A stretch of 64,000 bases of DNA from Kitasatospora sp. MMS16-BH015 (GTDB taxonomy: Bacteria > Actinomycetota > Actinomycetes > Streptomycetales > Streptomycetaceae): the NCBI RefSeq assembly GCF_002943525.1, contig NZ_CP025394.1:4402001-4466000 (forward strand). Direction: 5' to 3'. Each line of letters opens with the position of its first letter. Positions within the stretch are counted from its first letter, which is position 1. Shown here piece by piece: positions 15,854-26,948 of the stretch. Under the pieces are notes generated by a model. It was not told where the DNA came from. It saw nothing but the letters and a program-made list of their open reading frames with translations, and did no database searches. A program made the translations under genes and the position numbers.

Positions 15854-17854
15854 GTGGCCGATTCCGGCAACCCCAGCCAGAACCCAGACCCCACCGACCA
15901 GGCGACCGCCGCGTCGTACGACGCCAGCAACATCCAGGTGCTGGAGGGCCTCGACGCCGTCCGCAAGCGTCCCGGCATGTACATCGGCTCGACCGGCGAG
16001 CGGGGCCTGCACCACCTGGTGCAGGAGATCGTGGACAACTCCGTCGACGAGGCGATGGCCGGGCACGCCGACCGCATCGACGTGACCCTGCTGGCCGACG
16101 GCGGCGTCCGGGTCGTGGACAACGGCCGCGGGATCCCGGTCGGCATCATGCCGGCCTACAACAAGCCCGCCGTCGAGGTCGTGCTGACCATCCTGCACGC
16201 GGGCGGCAAGTTCGGCGGCGGCGGCTACGCCGTCTCCGGCGGTCTGCACGGTGTCGGCATCTCGGTGGTGAACGCGCTCTCCACCCGGCTCGCGGTCGAG
16301 ATCCACACCGAGGGCTCGCGCTGGACGCAGGAGTACAAGGTCGGTGCGCCGGTCGCCCCGCTGGAGCAGCACGAGGCCACCGAGCGGACGGGCACCGTCG
16401 TCACCTTCTGGGCCGACCCGGACATCTTCGAGACCACCGTCTACTCCTTCGAGACGCTCTCCCGGCGCTTCCAGGAGATGGCCTTCCTCAACAAGGGCCT
16501 CACCATCGCGCTCACCGACGAGCGCCCGGAGCACGTGGACGAGGAGGGCAAGCCGCTCTCGGTCACGTACAAGTACGACGGCGGCATCGCCGACTTCGTC
16601 GCGCACCTGAACTCGCGCAAGGGCGAGGTCATCCACCCCTCGGTGATCGACTTCGAGGCGGAGGACAAGGAGAAGCGGATCTCCGTCGAGATCGCGCTCC
16701 AGTGGAACAGCTCCTACACCGAGAGCGTCTACTCCTTCGCCAACACCATCCACACCCACGGCGGCGGCACCCACGAGGAGGGCTTCCGTGCGGCGCTGAC
16801 CGGCCTGGTCAACCGCTACGCGCGGGACAAGAAGCTGCTCCGCGAGAAGGATGACAACCTCTCCGGCGAGGACATCCGCGAGGGTCTGACCGCGATCATC
16901 TCGATCAAGCTCGGCGAGCCGCAGTTCGAGGGCCAGACCAAGGACAAGCTCGGCAACACCGAGGCGAAGACCTTCGTGCAGAAGGTCGTCCACGAGCAGC
17001 TCAACGACTGGCTGGACCGCAACCCGAACGAGGCGGCGGACATCATCCGTAAGTCGATCCAGGCGGCCACCGCCCGGGTCGCCGCCCGCAAGGCGCGCGA
17101 CCTGACCCGGCGCAAGGGCCTGCTGGAGTCGGCCTCGCTGCCGGGCAAGCTGAGCGACTGCCAGTCCAAGGACCCGTCCGAGTGCGAGATCTTCATCGTC
17201 GAGGGTGACTCGGCCGGCGGCTCGGCCAAGCAGGGCCGCGACCCGCGCATCCAGGCCATCCTGCCGATCCGCGGCAAGATCCTGAACGTGGAGAAGGCCC
17301 GGATCGACAAGGTGCTGCAGAACACCGAGGTCCAGGCGCTGATCTCGGCCTTCGGCTGCGGCATCCAGGAGGACTACGACGAGTCCAAGCTCCGCTATCA
17401 CAAGATCGTCCTGATGGCGGACGCCGACGTCGACGGGCAGCACATCCGCACCCTGCTGCTCACCCTGCTGTTCCGCTTCATGCGCCCGCTGGTCGAGTCC
17501 GGCTACGTGTACCTCGCGATGCCGCCGCTCTACAAGATCAAGTGGGGCAAGGACGACTTCGAGTACGTCTACTCCGACCGCGAGCGCGACAGCGTGATCG
17601 CCGCGGGCGTGGCGGCCGGCCGCCGGCTACCCAAGGACGACGCGATCCAGCGCTTCAAGGGTCTGGGCGAGATGAACGCCGAGGAGCTGCGGATCACCAC
17701 CATGGACCAGCAGCACCGCCTGCTCCAGCAGATCACCCTGGAGGACGCGGCCCGTGCCGACGACCTGTTCTCCGTCCTGATGGGCGAGGACGTCGAGGCC
17801 CGGCGCTCCTTCATCCAGCGCAACGCCAAGGACGTCCGGTTCCTGGACGTGTGA
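15854..17854 (+). CDS. gyrB: DNA gyrase subunit B
   Basis: ATPase subunit of gyrase, 666 residues. The GHKL ATPase domain shows EIVDNSVDEAMAG and GLHGVGISVVNALS; the Toprim domain has EGDSAGGSAKQGRD and DADVDGQHIRTLLLT; the C-terminus has QRFKGLGEMNAEEL. The GTG at 15854 gives the usual VADSGNP N-terminus, although the frame is open to 15782. The 273-bp interval before it holds no gene; a supercoiling-sensitive gyrase promoter would be expected there but I cannot define one. Confidence 0.97.
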   Translation: MADSGNPSQNPDPTDQATAASYDASNIQVLEGLDAVRKRPGMYIGSTGERGLHHLVQEIVDNSVDEAMAGHADRIDVTLLADGGVRVVDNGRGIPVGIMPAYNKPAVEVVLTILHAGGKFGGGGYAVSGGLHGVGISVVNALSTRLAVEIHTEGSRWTQEYKVGAPVAPLEQHEATERTGTVVTFWADPDIFETTVYSFETLSRRFQEMAFLNKGLTIALTDERPEHVDEEGKPLSVTYKYDGGIADFVAHLNSRKGEVIHPSVIDFEAEDKEKRISVEIALQWNSSYTESVYSFANTIHTHGGGTHEEGFRAALTGLVNRYARDKKLLREKDDNLSGEDIREGLTAIISIKLGEPQFEGQTKDKLGNTEAKTFVQKVVHEQLNDWLDRNPNEAADIIRKSIQAATARVAARKARDLTRRKGLLESASLPGKLSDCQSKDPSECEIFIVEGDSAGGSAKQGRDPRIQAILPIRGKILNVEKARIDKVLQNTEVQALISAFGCGIQEDYDESKLRYHKIVLMADADVDGQHIRTLLLTLLFRFMRPLVESGYVYLAMPPLYKIKWGKDDFEYVYSDRERDSVIAAGVAAGRRLPKDDAIQRFKGLGEMNAEELRITTMDQQHRLLQQITLEDAARADDLFSVLMGEDVEARRSFIQRNAKDVRFLDV

Positions 17855-17908
17855 CGCGCGATCCGTCCGCACACACCTCCAGTCCGCATGAAAGGAAACT
17901 GACCACCA

Positions 17909-20497
<2,589 letters not shown>

Positions 20498-20508
20498 TCC
20501 TCTGCCCA

Positions 20509-20548
20509 GGTGGCCGGTGCCTGCCCTTTCGGGCAGGCACCGGCCACC
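20509..20548 (+). terminator. Terminator after gyrA
   Basis: Perfect 18-bp stem closed by a TTTC tetraloop, starting 11 bases after the gyrA stop. One of the strongest hairpins in the window. Confidence 0.88.
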
Positions 20549-20633
20549 GACCGCGTCCGGGCACACGGCCCGGAGGGCGGAGCTTTGAGCCAGGGCGGAA
20601 GGCCGGCCTGGCAGGGACTGCGGGAGGACCAGC

Positions 20634-21344
20634 GTGAGTGGAGCCACGGGTGCTGCGGGAGGTGCCGGAGGCGGCCTGCCGGGCGCCGGACAGAGCGGGA
20701 TGCCGTACGGCGGCGTGCCGCAGCCTCCGGCCGAGCACCCGGCCTCGTCCACCTCGCTGATGCCGCCGGTGGGCCAGGCCGGGCAGGGTGGCTACGGCGG
20801 CGCGCCGCAGCCACCCGCGCAGCCGCCGCAGGCCGGCTTCTCCCAGCCGACCACGTACACCAAGGGCCAGCCGACCCCGCCCCGGGGCACCCGGACCAGC
20901 CAGGGCACCTCCTCGGCCCCGCGCCGCCCCGCGGCGGCCCCCACGGCCGGCCAGGGCGGTGCGCTGAGCGGGCGGGTCCGCAAGGCCCGGCTGCGGATCA
21001 CCAAGGCCGACCCGTGGTCGGTCATGAAGGTGAGCTTCCTGCTCTCGCTGGCCGTCGGCATCATCATGATCGTCGCGGCCGCGGTGCTCTGGATGACCCT
21101 GGACGGCCTCGGCGTCTTCGACTCGCTGAGCACCACGCTCAAGGAGGTCACCGGCTCGGACACCTCCGGCGGCCTCGACATCATGGACTACATCGGCTTC
21201 GGCAAGGTGATGCTCTTCACCACCCTGATCGCCGTGGTCGACGTCGTCCTGATGACCGCCCTGGCCACCCTCTCGGCGTTCATCTACAACACCGCCGCGG
21301 GCTTCACCGGCGGCATCGAGCTGACCCTCGCCGAGGAGGACTAG
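20634..21344 (+). CDS. DUF3566 membrane protein
   Basis: 236-residue protein. The first 120 residues are a low-complexity Gly/Pro/Gln-rich cytoplasmic region, followed by the DUF3566 core: RLRITKADPWSVMKVSFLLSLAVGIIMIVAAAVLW with one membrane helix and a second hydrophobic segment near GKVMLFTTLIAVVDVVLMTALATLSAFIYN. The family is found directly after gyrA throughout actinobacteria, including mycobacteria, but its function is unknown to me. GTG start with GGGAGG upstream. The hairpin after gyrA suggests separate expression. Confidence 0.9.
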   Translation: MSGATGAAGGAGGGLPGAGQSGMPYGGVPQPPAEHPASSTSLMPPVGQAGQGGYGGAPQPPAQPPQAGFSQPTTYTKGQPTPPRGTRTSQGTSSAPRRPAAAPTAGQGGALSGRVRKARLRITKADPWSVMKVSFLLSLAVGIIMIVAAAVLWMTLDGLGVFDSLSTTLKEVTGSDTSGGLDIMDYIGFGKVMLFTTLIAVVDVVLMTALATLSAFIYNTAAGFTGGIELTLAEED

Positions 21345-21416
21345 TCCCTCCGGAGGTCCGCCAGGTGCGCCCGACCTGACACAGCATCCGGTCGACCGCC
21401 GCAATACCGGAATCCC

Positions 21417-21452
21417 CGAGCCCCCAAGGCCGTTCACTGCCTTGGGGGCTCG
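21417..21452 (+). terminator. Terminator after the DUF3566 gene
   Basis: Perfect 14-bp stem, CGAGCCCCCAAGGC and its complement, 8-base loop, 72 bases downstream of the stop. Confidence 0.8.
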
Positions 21453-21577
21453 CTGGCGTTCGGGTGACAGCGGCTGCGTCCCGGCGTGCCGTCCGGCGTG
21501 CCCGTGGACGCCGTCCGATTAGCTGTCCGCGACGTCTTCGGGGCCGGTGACGGGCGGGAACTTCGTGGAGGCACACC

Positions 21578-22945
21578 ATGGCAAAGGTCGCAACGCAACT
21601 GGTCGGCGCACTGGAGGAGCTGCTCGGGGCGAGGATCCCGCTGCGGGTCCGGGCCTGGGACGGCAGTGAGGCGGGGGCCCCGGGCGCGCCCCTGGTGGTG
21701 CTGCGCAACCGCCGCGCGGTGCGGCACCTGATCTGGCAGCCGGGCGAGCTGGGGCTGGCCCGCGCCTACGTCTCGGGCGATCTGGACCTCGCCCCGGAAT
21801 CCGACCTGTACGAGGTGCTGGCGGCCGTCGGCACCTTCGCCGAGCAGCAGGAGCTCGCGGGCCAGCAGATCGGCCTCAAGGAGATCACCGGCCCCGAGGG
21901 CCGCCGGCTGCTCGCCGCGGCGCTGCGCACCGGCGCGCTGGGCCTGCAGCCCACTCCCCCGCCGGAGGAGGCCCGCCAGCAGGGCCGGCTGCACAGCCGC
22001 GGCCGCGACCGGCAGGCGATCAGCCACCACTACGACGTGGGCAACGACTTCTACGAGCTGGTGCTCGGCGACTCGATGGTCTACTCCTGCGCGTACTGGG
22101 AGCCGGCCGCCAAGAGCCTGGAGGCCGCCCAGGCGGCCAAGCTCGACCTGATCTGCCGCAAGCTCGGCCTGCGGCCCGGCATGCGCCTGCTGGACGTGGG
22201 CTGCGGCTGGGGCTCGATGGCGCTGCACGCGGCGAAGCACTACGGCGTGGACGTGGTCGGCGTCTCGATCTCCACCGAGCAGGTCGCCTACGCCCGCAAG
22301 CGGGTGGCCGACGCCGGGCTGACCGACCGGGTCGAGATCCGGATGCAGGACTACCGGGAGATCCCGGACGGCCCCTTCGACGCGATCTCCAGCATCGGCA
22401 TGGCCGAGCACGTCGGCAGCGCCGAGTACCTCACCTACGCCTCCGGCCTGCACAAGCTGCTGGCCCCGGGCGGGCGCCTGCTCAACCACCAGATCTCCCG
22501 CCGGCCCAACCGTCCGGGCCAGCCGCACAACCAGAGCGCCTTCATCAACCGGTACGTCTTCCCCGACGGCGAGCTCTCCCCGGTCGGCTCCACCGTGGGC
22601 CTGATCGAGGAGGCGGGCTTCGAGGTCCGGGACGTGGAGTCGCTGCGCGAGCACTACGCCCTGACCCTGCGCGAGTGGGTGGCCAACCTGGAGGCCAACT
22701 GGACCCAGGCGGTCGCCCTGGTCGGCAACGGGCGGGCCCGGGTCTGGCGGCTCTACATGGCGGCCTGCGCGATCGCCTTCGAGGAGAACCGGATCGGCAT
22801 CAACCAGGTGCTCGCAGTTCGCCCCGCCAAGGGCGGCCGCAGTGGTCTGCCGGCCACCCGGGAGCAGTGGCTGACCCGGCACCCGGCCACCGACCCGGCC
22901 CCCGAACTGGGCGTCCAGGAGAAGGCCACGGGCACCGCCGCCTGA
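21578..22945 (+). CDS. Cyclopropane-fatty-acyl-phospholipid synthase-type methyltransferase
   Basis: SAM-dependent enzyme that methylenates or methylates unsaturated acyl chains of membrane phospholipids. The 455-residue protein has an N-terminal lipid-binding-like domain and a C-terminal methyltransferase domain. Visible motifs are ISHHYDVGNDFYELVLG, MVYSCAYW, the SAM-binding LLDVGCGWGSMALHAA and GMAEHVG, all typical of the CFA family. GGAGG lies 7 bases before the ATG. Whether it makes cyclopropane, methyl or another product cannot be read. Confidence 0.93.
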   Translation: MAKVATQLVGALEELLGARIPLRVRAWDGSEAGAPGAPLVVLRNRRAVRHLIWQPGELGLARAYVSGDLDLAPESDLYEVLAAVGTFAEQQELAGQQIGLKEITGPEGRRLLAAALRTGALGLQPTPPPEEARQQGRLHSRGRDRQAISHHYDVGNDFYELVLGDSMVYSCAYWEPAAKSLEAAQAAKLDLICRKLGLRPGMRLLDVGCGWGSMALHAAKHYGVDVVGVSISTEQVAYARKRVADAGLTDRVEIRMQDYREIPDGPFDAISSIGMAEHVGSAEYLTYASGLHKLLAPGGRLLNHQISRRPNRPGQPHNQSAFINRYVFPDGELSPVGSTVGLIEEAGFEVRDVESLREHYALTLREWVANLEANWTQAVALVGNGRARVWRLYMAACAIAFEENRIGINQVLAVRPAKGGRSGLPATREQWLTRHPATDPAPELGVQEKATGTAA

Positions 22946-22994
22946 ATGGATTTGGGAGATCGGCCGCCGGTCCGCTAATCTTTGAGTGCGGCAA

Positions 22995-23068
22995 GGGCCT
23001 ATAGCTCAGACGGTTAGAGCGCTTCCCTGATAAGGAAGAGGCCACAGGTTCAAGTCCTGTTAGGCCCA
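22995..23068 (+). tRNA. tRNA-Ile (GAT)
   Basis: Complete cloverleaf: acceptor arms GGGCCTA and TAGGCCC, anticodon stem CTTCC/GGAAG with anticodon GAT at 23029-23031, T-arm with TTCAAGT and discriminator A. CCA is not fully encoded. Confidence 0.97.
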
Positions 23069-23076
23069 CCGGCAAG

Positions 23077-23110
23077 AAGGCCCCCGGTCACGAAAGTGAC
23101 CGGGGGCCTT
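23077..23110 (+). terminator. Terminator after tRNA-Ile
   Basis: Perfect 15-bp stem (AAGGCCCCCGGTCAC) with GAAA tetraloop 8 bases after the tRNA. Confidence 0.85.
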
Positions 23111-23364
23111 CGTCATGTCCGGGCCGTCCGCCGCAGGCCGCCGGGCGGGCTCGCCGGCGGGCTGAGATCCACGTCACAGGCGGGCCGGCCGGGATCCGCA
23201 GGTGACCGCCGCGCGCGGTGGTTGGCCTGGCGTCAATCCGTTGCCCGGATCGGCCGGTTGGACGTGGCGGCGCCCGCCCGGTCGGTGGTTACCGGTGTGT
23301 ATCATCGGCCGGAAGGCGGTCTTCAGCCGGGCCGCTAACCAAGCACGAAGGACGAGGTCCCGCG

Positions 23365-23493
23365 GTGAAGAAGCTCCTCCTGGTCGCACTGCTCGCCCTC
23401 GGCGGGCTCTTTGTCTACCGTCAGGTCCAGGCCGACAAGGCCGAGCAGGACCTGTGGACCGAGGCCACCGACCCGGTGCCCGCCGCCCGCTGA
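23365..23493 (+). CDS. DLW-39 family small protein
   Basis: 42-residue protein, MKKLLLVALLALGGLFVYRQ at the N-terminus forming one membrane helix or uncleaved signal anchor, then QADKAEQDLWTEATDP with the DLW motif that names this actinobacterial family. The GTG at 23365 is preferred over in-frame upstream starts because it begins the hydrophobic helix and has GAGG 7 bases before it. It lies between tRNA-Ile and tRNA-Ala, as in other streptomycetes. Function unknown. Confidence 0.9.
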   Translation: MKKLLLVALLALGGLFVYRQVQADKAEQDLWTEATDPVPAAR

Positions 23494-23516
23494 GGCGCCG
23501 ACCACGGCTCCGGTCC

Positions 23517-23548
23517 TCCGCCCACGGTGCGTACGCGCCGTGGGCGGA
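23517..23548 (+). terminator. Terminator after the DLW-39 gene
   Basis: Inverted repeat TCCGCCCACGG / CCGTGGGCGGA with a 10-base self-complementary loop, 24 bases after the stop. Confidence 0.7.
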
Positions 23549-23601
23549 AACCTGCTCACTGATCGCCGGTGGGAGCAGGTACGCTAGGCGCAGCACCGCA
23601 C

Positions 23602-23674
23602 GGGGCTTTAGCTCAGTTGGTAGAGCGCTGCCTTTGCAAGGCAGATGTCAGGAGTTCGAGTCTCCTAAGCTCCA
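23602..23674 (+). tRNA. tRNA-Ala (TGC)
   Basis: Complete cloverleaf: acceptor arms GGGGCTT and AAGCTCC, anticodon stem CTGCC/GGCAG with anticodon TGC at 23635-23637, T-arm with GTTCGAGTC and discriminator A. CCA is not encoded. Confidence 0.97.
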
Positions 23675-23682
23675 CGTGCACC

Positions 23683-23716
23683 GACGCCCCCAGGCTCTTC
23701 GAAGCCTGGGGGCGTC
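23683..23716 (+). terminator. Terminator after tRNA-Ala
   Basis: Perfect 14-bp stem GACGCCCCCAGGCT with a CTTCGA loop. Confidence 0.8.
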
Positions 23717-23722
23717 CGTCGT

Positions 23723-23755
23723 CTCCGGCCCCTGACGGCGGGTCAGGGGCCGGAG
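23723..23755 (-). terminator. Terminator after the DUF5324 gene
   Basis: 14-bp stem CTCCGGCCCCTGAC / GTCAGGGGCCGGAG with 5-base loop, just beyond the stop of the leftward gene. Together with the preceding hairpin it insulates two convergent units. Confidence 0.75.
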
Positions 23756-23760
23756 CGGGC

Positions 23761-24570
23761 TCAGTGCGGTTTGCGCGGGTCGTGCGGCTTGGGGCGGTCG
23801 TCCTGGGGCTTCGGCGGCGGGCCTGGCTCGGGGTGCTCCTCCGGGGCGGGCTCGGTGGCGGCGGAGCCGTTGACCGAGCCGGCCGGGGCGGCGGGCGCCT
23901 CGGTGGCGGTGTCGGTGGTGCCGATGCTCGCCGGGGGTTCGACCAGCCATTCGGGGCTGCTCTGGCGGCGCCACCACTGCCAGGCCGCCAGGCCGGCGCC
24001 GATCGCCAGCAGCCCGGCCACGGCCAGGCCGGTGCCCCGGCGGTGCCGCCGCTGCTCCCTCCTGGCGTTGCGGTCGGCCAGCTCGCTGATCTCGGCGGCG
24101 CTCACGTGGCCCTGGAGGGCGGTGAGGGCCGCGCTGCCGCGCTGCTGGGCCTGGAGGGCCACGGGGGCCAGCGCGGCCTGTGCGGCGCCCACCCTGGGCG
24201 CCAGACCGGCCCTGGCCTGGTCGGCGGCGGTGCGGGCGCCCTCGGCGGCGCGGCCGGCCGAGTGCTTGGCGGCCAGCGCGGCCTCCTGGGCCCGGTGGAC
24301 GGCCTTGAGGGTCTGCGCCTGGGTCTGCGGGGGGAGCGCGGCGAAGGCCTGCTCCAGCTGCGGGGCGAGGTGCTTGGCGTACTGGACGCGGGCGCCCCGG
24401 GTGGCCTCGGCGGCTCCGCTGCGGGCCTTGGGCCCGAGCGCCTCGACGGCCGGGCCGAACCGGTCGCGGGCCTCCTGGGCGAGGTGTACGGCGGTGTCCC
24501 GGGCTCCGGCGGCGTAGGGCGCGAGCGCCTCCTTGGTCCGGTCGGCCGTCTCGCGGGCTGCGTGCGTCAC
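23761..24570 (-). CDS. DUF5324 family membrane-anchored protein
   Basis: 269-residue protein whose first 190 residues are repetitive, Ala/Arg/Glu-rich, predicted helical (HAARETADRTKEALAPYAAGARD...) and resemble coiled apolipoprotein-like repeats. A basic stretch RREQRRHRRG precedes one membrane helix, LAVAGLLAIGAGLAAWQWW, followed by SSPEWLVEPP and a Pro/Glu-rich tail. This layout and the WLVEPP motif match DUF5324 of streptomycetes, found beside the cyclophilin gene. Function unknown. The GTG at 24570 is chosen because GAGGAG lies upstream, though the frame is open to 24729. Confidence 0.85.
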   Translation of the reverse strand: MTHAARETADRTKEALAPYAAGARDTAVHLAQEARDRFGPAVEALGPKARSGAAEATRGARVQYAKHLAPQLEQAFAALPPQTQAQTLKAVHRAQEAALAAKHSAGRAAEGARTAADQARAGLAPRVGAAQAALAPVALQAQQRGSAALTALQGHVSAAEISELADRNARREQRRHRRGTGLAVAGLLAIGAGLAAWQWWRRQSSPEWLVEPPASIGTTDTATEAPAAPAGSVNGSAATEPAPEEHPEPGPPPKPQDDRPKPHDPRKPH

Positions 24571-24786
24571 TGGCTTCTCCTCCTCGGTGCGTCCGTTCTG
24601 CTGGGTAGCATCCGTTATGCACCTTTCCACCTGATTGCAGATCATGCCCGGCCATCCGGGGCTCGGCGCGCCGGGTTGCGCCGTCTGCGGCGCGCGGCAC
24701 GAAGGCTCCGCCCGGGGCAGGTGGATCATGGGATGATTCCCGGGTCAGAGAGACCGGCAGCACCAAGGACAGAAGGAAGGCACACC

Positions 24787-25311
24787 GTGGCTGAGAAGCT
24801 CACCGCCACCCTGAAGACCAACCACGGCGACATCGTCGTGGAGCTCTTCCCGAACCACGCCCCGAAGACGGTCGCCAACTTCGTGGAGCTCGCCGAGGGC
24901 ACCCGCGAGTGGATCGACCCGAAGACCGGCCAGAAGAGCAACGCCCCGCTGTACAACGGCACGGTCTTCCACCGCGTCATCAAGGACTTCATGAACCAGG
25001 GCGGCGACCCGCTCGGCAACGGCACCGGCGGCCCGGGCTACAAGTTCGCCGACGAGTTCCACCCCGACCTGGCCTTCACCAAGCCCTACCTGCTCGCGAT
25101 GGCCAACGCCGGCCCGGGCACCAACGGCTCGCAGTTCTTCATCACCACCGTGCCGACCACCTGGCTGACCGGCAAGCACACCATCTTCGGTGAGGTCACC
25201 GACGAGGCCTCGCAGAAGGTCGTCGACGCCATCAACGGCGTCCAGGTCGGCCGCAACGACCGTCCGGTCCAGGACGTGATCATCGAGTCCGTGGTGATCG
25301 ACCGCGGCTGA
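24787..25311 (+). CDS. Peptidyl-prolyl cis-trans isomerase (cyclophilin)
   Basis: Cytoplasmic cyclophilin of 174 residues that accelerates proline isomerisation in folding proteins. No signal peptide. The family core is clear: KTNHGDIVVELFPNHAPKTVANFVELA, FHRVIKDFMNQGGDP (catalytic Arg region), MANAGPGTNGSQFFIT and W..KHTIFGEV. GTG start with AAGGAAGG upstream. It diverges from the DUF5324 gene across a 216-bp interval. Confidence 0.95.
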   Translation: MAEKLTATLKTNHGDIVVELFPNHAPKTVANFVELAEGTREWIDPKTGQKSNAPLYNGTVFHRVIKDFMNQGGDPLGNGTGGPGYKFADEFHPDLAFTKPYLLAMANAGPGTNGSQFFITTVPTTWLTGKHTIFGEVTDEASQKVVDAINGVQVGRNDRPVQDVIIESVVIDRG

Positions 25312-25419
25312 GTGCCGTAACGCCGCACGGCGGTAACCTGGCGGTCCCGGTGACATCCCTTCCGTGGGTGTGGCACCGGGACCAGCCATGAGAGCCGGCG
25401 ACGGAACGTGAGGGTGGGG

Positions 25420-26292
25420 ATGGACGAGCAGGCCCGACCGCAGGCCGACGGGGGCCACGCCCTGCCCGGCTGCTACCGGCACCCCGACCGCGAGACGGGC
25501 ATAGCCTGCGCGCGGTGCGGGCGGCCGATCTGCCCCGACTGCATGGTCGACGCCTCGGTGGGCTTCCAGTGCCCGGACTGCGTGCGCGGCGCGCAGCAGC
25601 AGGTGCGGCAGGCCACCACGCCCTTCGGCGGGCGGCCGGTGCGGGACCCGGCGCTGGTGACCAAGGTGCTGATCGGGCTCAACCTGCTGGTCTTCGTCTT
25701 CACCGCGTACATCCGCCCGGAGTGGCAGTACGACCTGGAGCTGTCGAGCCGGCCGGGGGATTCGCTCTACCTGCCCTACGGCGTCGTGGCCGGTGAGTGG
25801 TACCGGCTGGTGTCGGCGGTCTTCGTCCACTACGGGCTGCTGCACATCGTGATGAACATGGTCTCGCTCTGGGTGCTCGGCCCCCAGCTCGAGGCCGCGC
25901 TCGGGCGGCTGCGCTACCTGGCGCTCTACCTGGTCTCCGGCGTGGCGGGCAACGCCCTGGTCTACCTGGTGGCCCCCGGCTTCTTCGAGTCGGCCGGCGC
26001 CTCGGGGGCGATCTTCGGGCTGCTGGGGGCGACGGCGGTGCTGTTCCGGGTGTACCGCAGGCCGGTCGGCCCGGTGATCGCGCTGCTGGTGTTCAACCTG
26101 GTCATCACGTTCTCGGTGCCGCACATCGACTGGCGCGCGCACATCGGCGGCCTGGTCGCCGGCACCGCGATGGCCGCCGGGATGATGTACGCCCCCCGGG
26201 CGAACCGGAACCTGCTGCAGGGGCTGACGGTGGCCGCGGTGCTGGGCGCGGCCGTGCTGCTGGTCGTAGTGAGGACCGCCCAGCAGGGGTAG
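25420..26292 (+). CDS. Rhomboid-family intramembrane serine protease with N-terminal zinc ribbon
   Basis: Membrane protease of about 290 residues. The N-terminus carries paired CxxC motifs (CARCGRPICPDC and CPDC), a B-box-like zinc-binding module common in actinobacterial rhomboids. Six or so membrane segments follow. The catalytic serine lies in GASGAIFG near residue 195 and the catalytic histidine in HIGGLVAG near residue 241; the HxxxN motif (HIVMNMVSLW) is present. The ATG at 25420 has a purine-rich GAGGG region upstream; an alternative GTG lies at 25408. Substrates unknown. Confidence 0.92.
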   Translation: MDEQARPQADGGHALPGCYRHPDRETGIACARCGRPICPDCMVDASVGFQCPDCVRGAQQQVRQATTPFGGRPVRDPALVTKVLIGLNLLVFVFTAYIRPEWQYDLELSSRPGDSLYLPYGVVAGEWYRLVSAVFVHYGLLHIVMNMVSLWVLGPQLEAALGRLRYLALYLVSGVAGNALVYLVAPGFFESAGASGAIFGLLGATAVLFRVYRRPVGPVIALLVFNLVITFSVPHIDWRAHIGGLVAGTAMAAGMMYAPRANRNLLQGLTVAAVLGAAVLLVVVRTAQQG

Positions 26293-26301
26293 TGCGCCCG
26301 G

Positions 26302-26481
26302 TTGTCCACAGTGCGGGTGGGGGTGTGCGCGGGAGTTTCCGCTACCCCCTGGGGAGAAACCGCGCTACGCGCGTCCAACTCGGGGAACGCGCGGATTCCG
26401 GGCCTGGCAAGGGCCGGATGGCGGAAAAGTTATCCACAGGAACGGGGGAGTTTTCCCCACTGTGGATAACCGTGTGGATAA
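26302..26481. promoter_or_regulatory. Cluster of four perfect DnaA boxes outside oriC
   Basis: TTGTCCACA at 26302-26310, TTATCCACA at 26430-26438, and TGTGGATAA at 26461-26469 and 26473-26481. The second and third face each other as an inverted repeat (GTTATCCACAG ... CTGTGGATAAC), and the last two are a direct repeat 12 bases apart. The rhomboid-crgA interval has no gene. Extra-origin boxes are known in S. coelicolor. Confidence 0.8.
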
Positions 26482-26542
26482 ACACATCGTCTGCCGAGGC
26501 GGCCGTGCGGCCGCCCCAGCAGACGGAGGGTTCAGCGGGGGC

Positions 26543-26800
26543 TTACTTCCACTGGGTGGAGACGCCGAAGCCGGCGGCGATGAAGCCGAAGCCGACCAGG
26601 ATGTTCCAGTTGCCCCAGCTCTGCACCGGCCAGGTCCCGCTCGTCACGTAGTAGGTGACGATCCACACCAGCCCGATCAGGAAGAAGGCCAGCATCAGCG
26701 GGGCGACCCAGCTGCGGCCGGTGCCGATCTTCACCGCGGTGGCGGTCGAGGTGGTGGGCGGGGTGTAGTCGGACTTCTTGCGGAGTCGAGACTTCGGCAC
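26543..26800 (-). CDS. crgA: Cell division protein CrgA
   Basis: 85-residue membrane protein with two helices (WVAPLMLAFFLIGLVWIVTYYV and NILVGFGFIAAGFGVS) and the family signature MPKSRLRKK. CrgA is an actinobacterial septation regulator that influences FtsZ-ring formation and recruits divisome parts. It is convergent with the rhomboid gene, and the DnaA-box cluster lies just downstream of its stop. A short GC hairpin (26498-26515) may end its transcript. Confidence 0.96.
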   Translation of the reverse strand: MPKSRLRKKSDYTPPTTSTATAVKIGTGRSWVAPLMLAFFLIGLVWIVTYYVTSGTWPVQSWGNWNILVGFGFIAAGFGVSTQWK

Positions 26801-26948
26801 GAGTGGGTTCTCCTGTCGATGCGCTGTGACCGCGCAGGGTGCAGCGGGCGGAACGGCTGTGGGGGCCGGTCAGTGTCGGGCGCTCCGCACATGCCACCGG
26901 CGTCCGTTAGCGTAGTGGCTCGCCGGGTCTGAAGGAGATAAGGGTACG

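Noticed and set aside
26400..26481. The inverted DnaA boxes read as a transcription terminator
   Set aside because: The arms are exactly the DnaA consensus and a third and fourth box lie outside the stem, so a box cluster explains it better.
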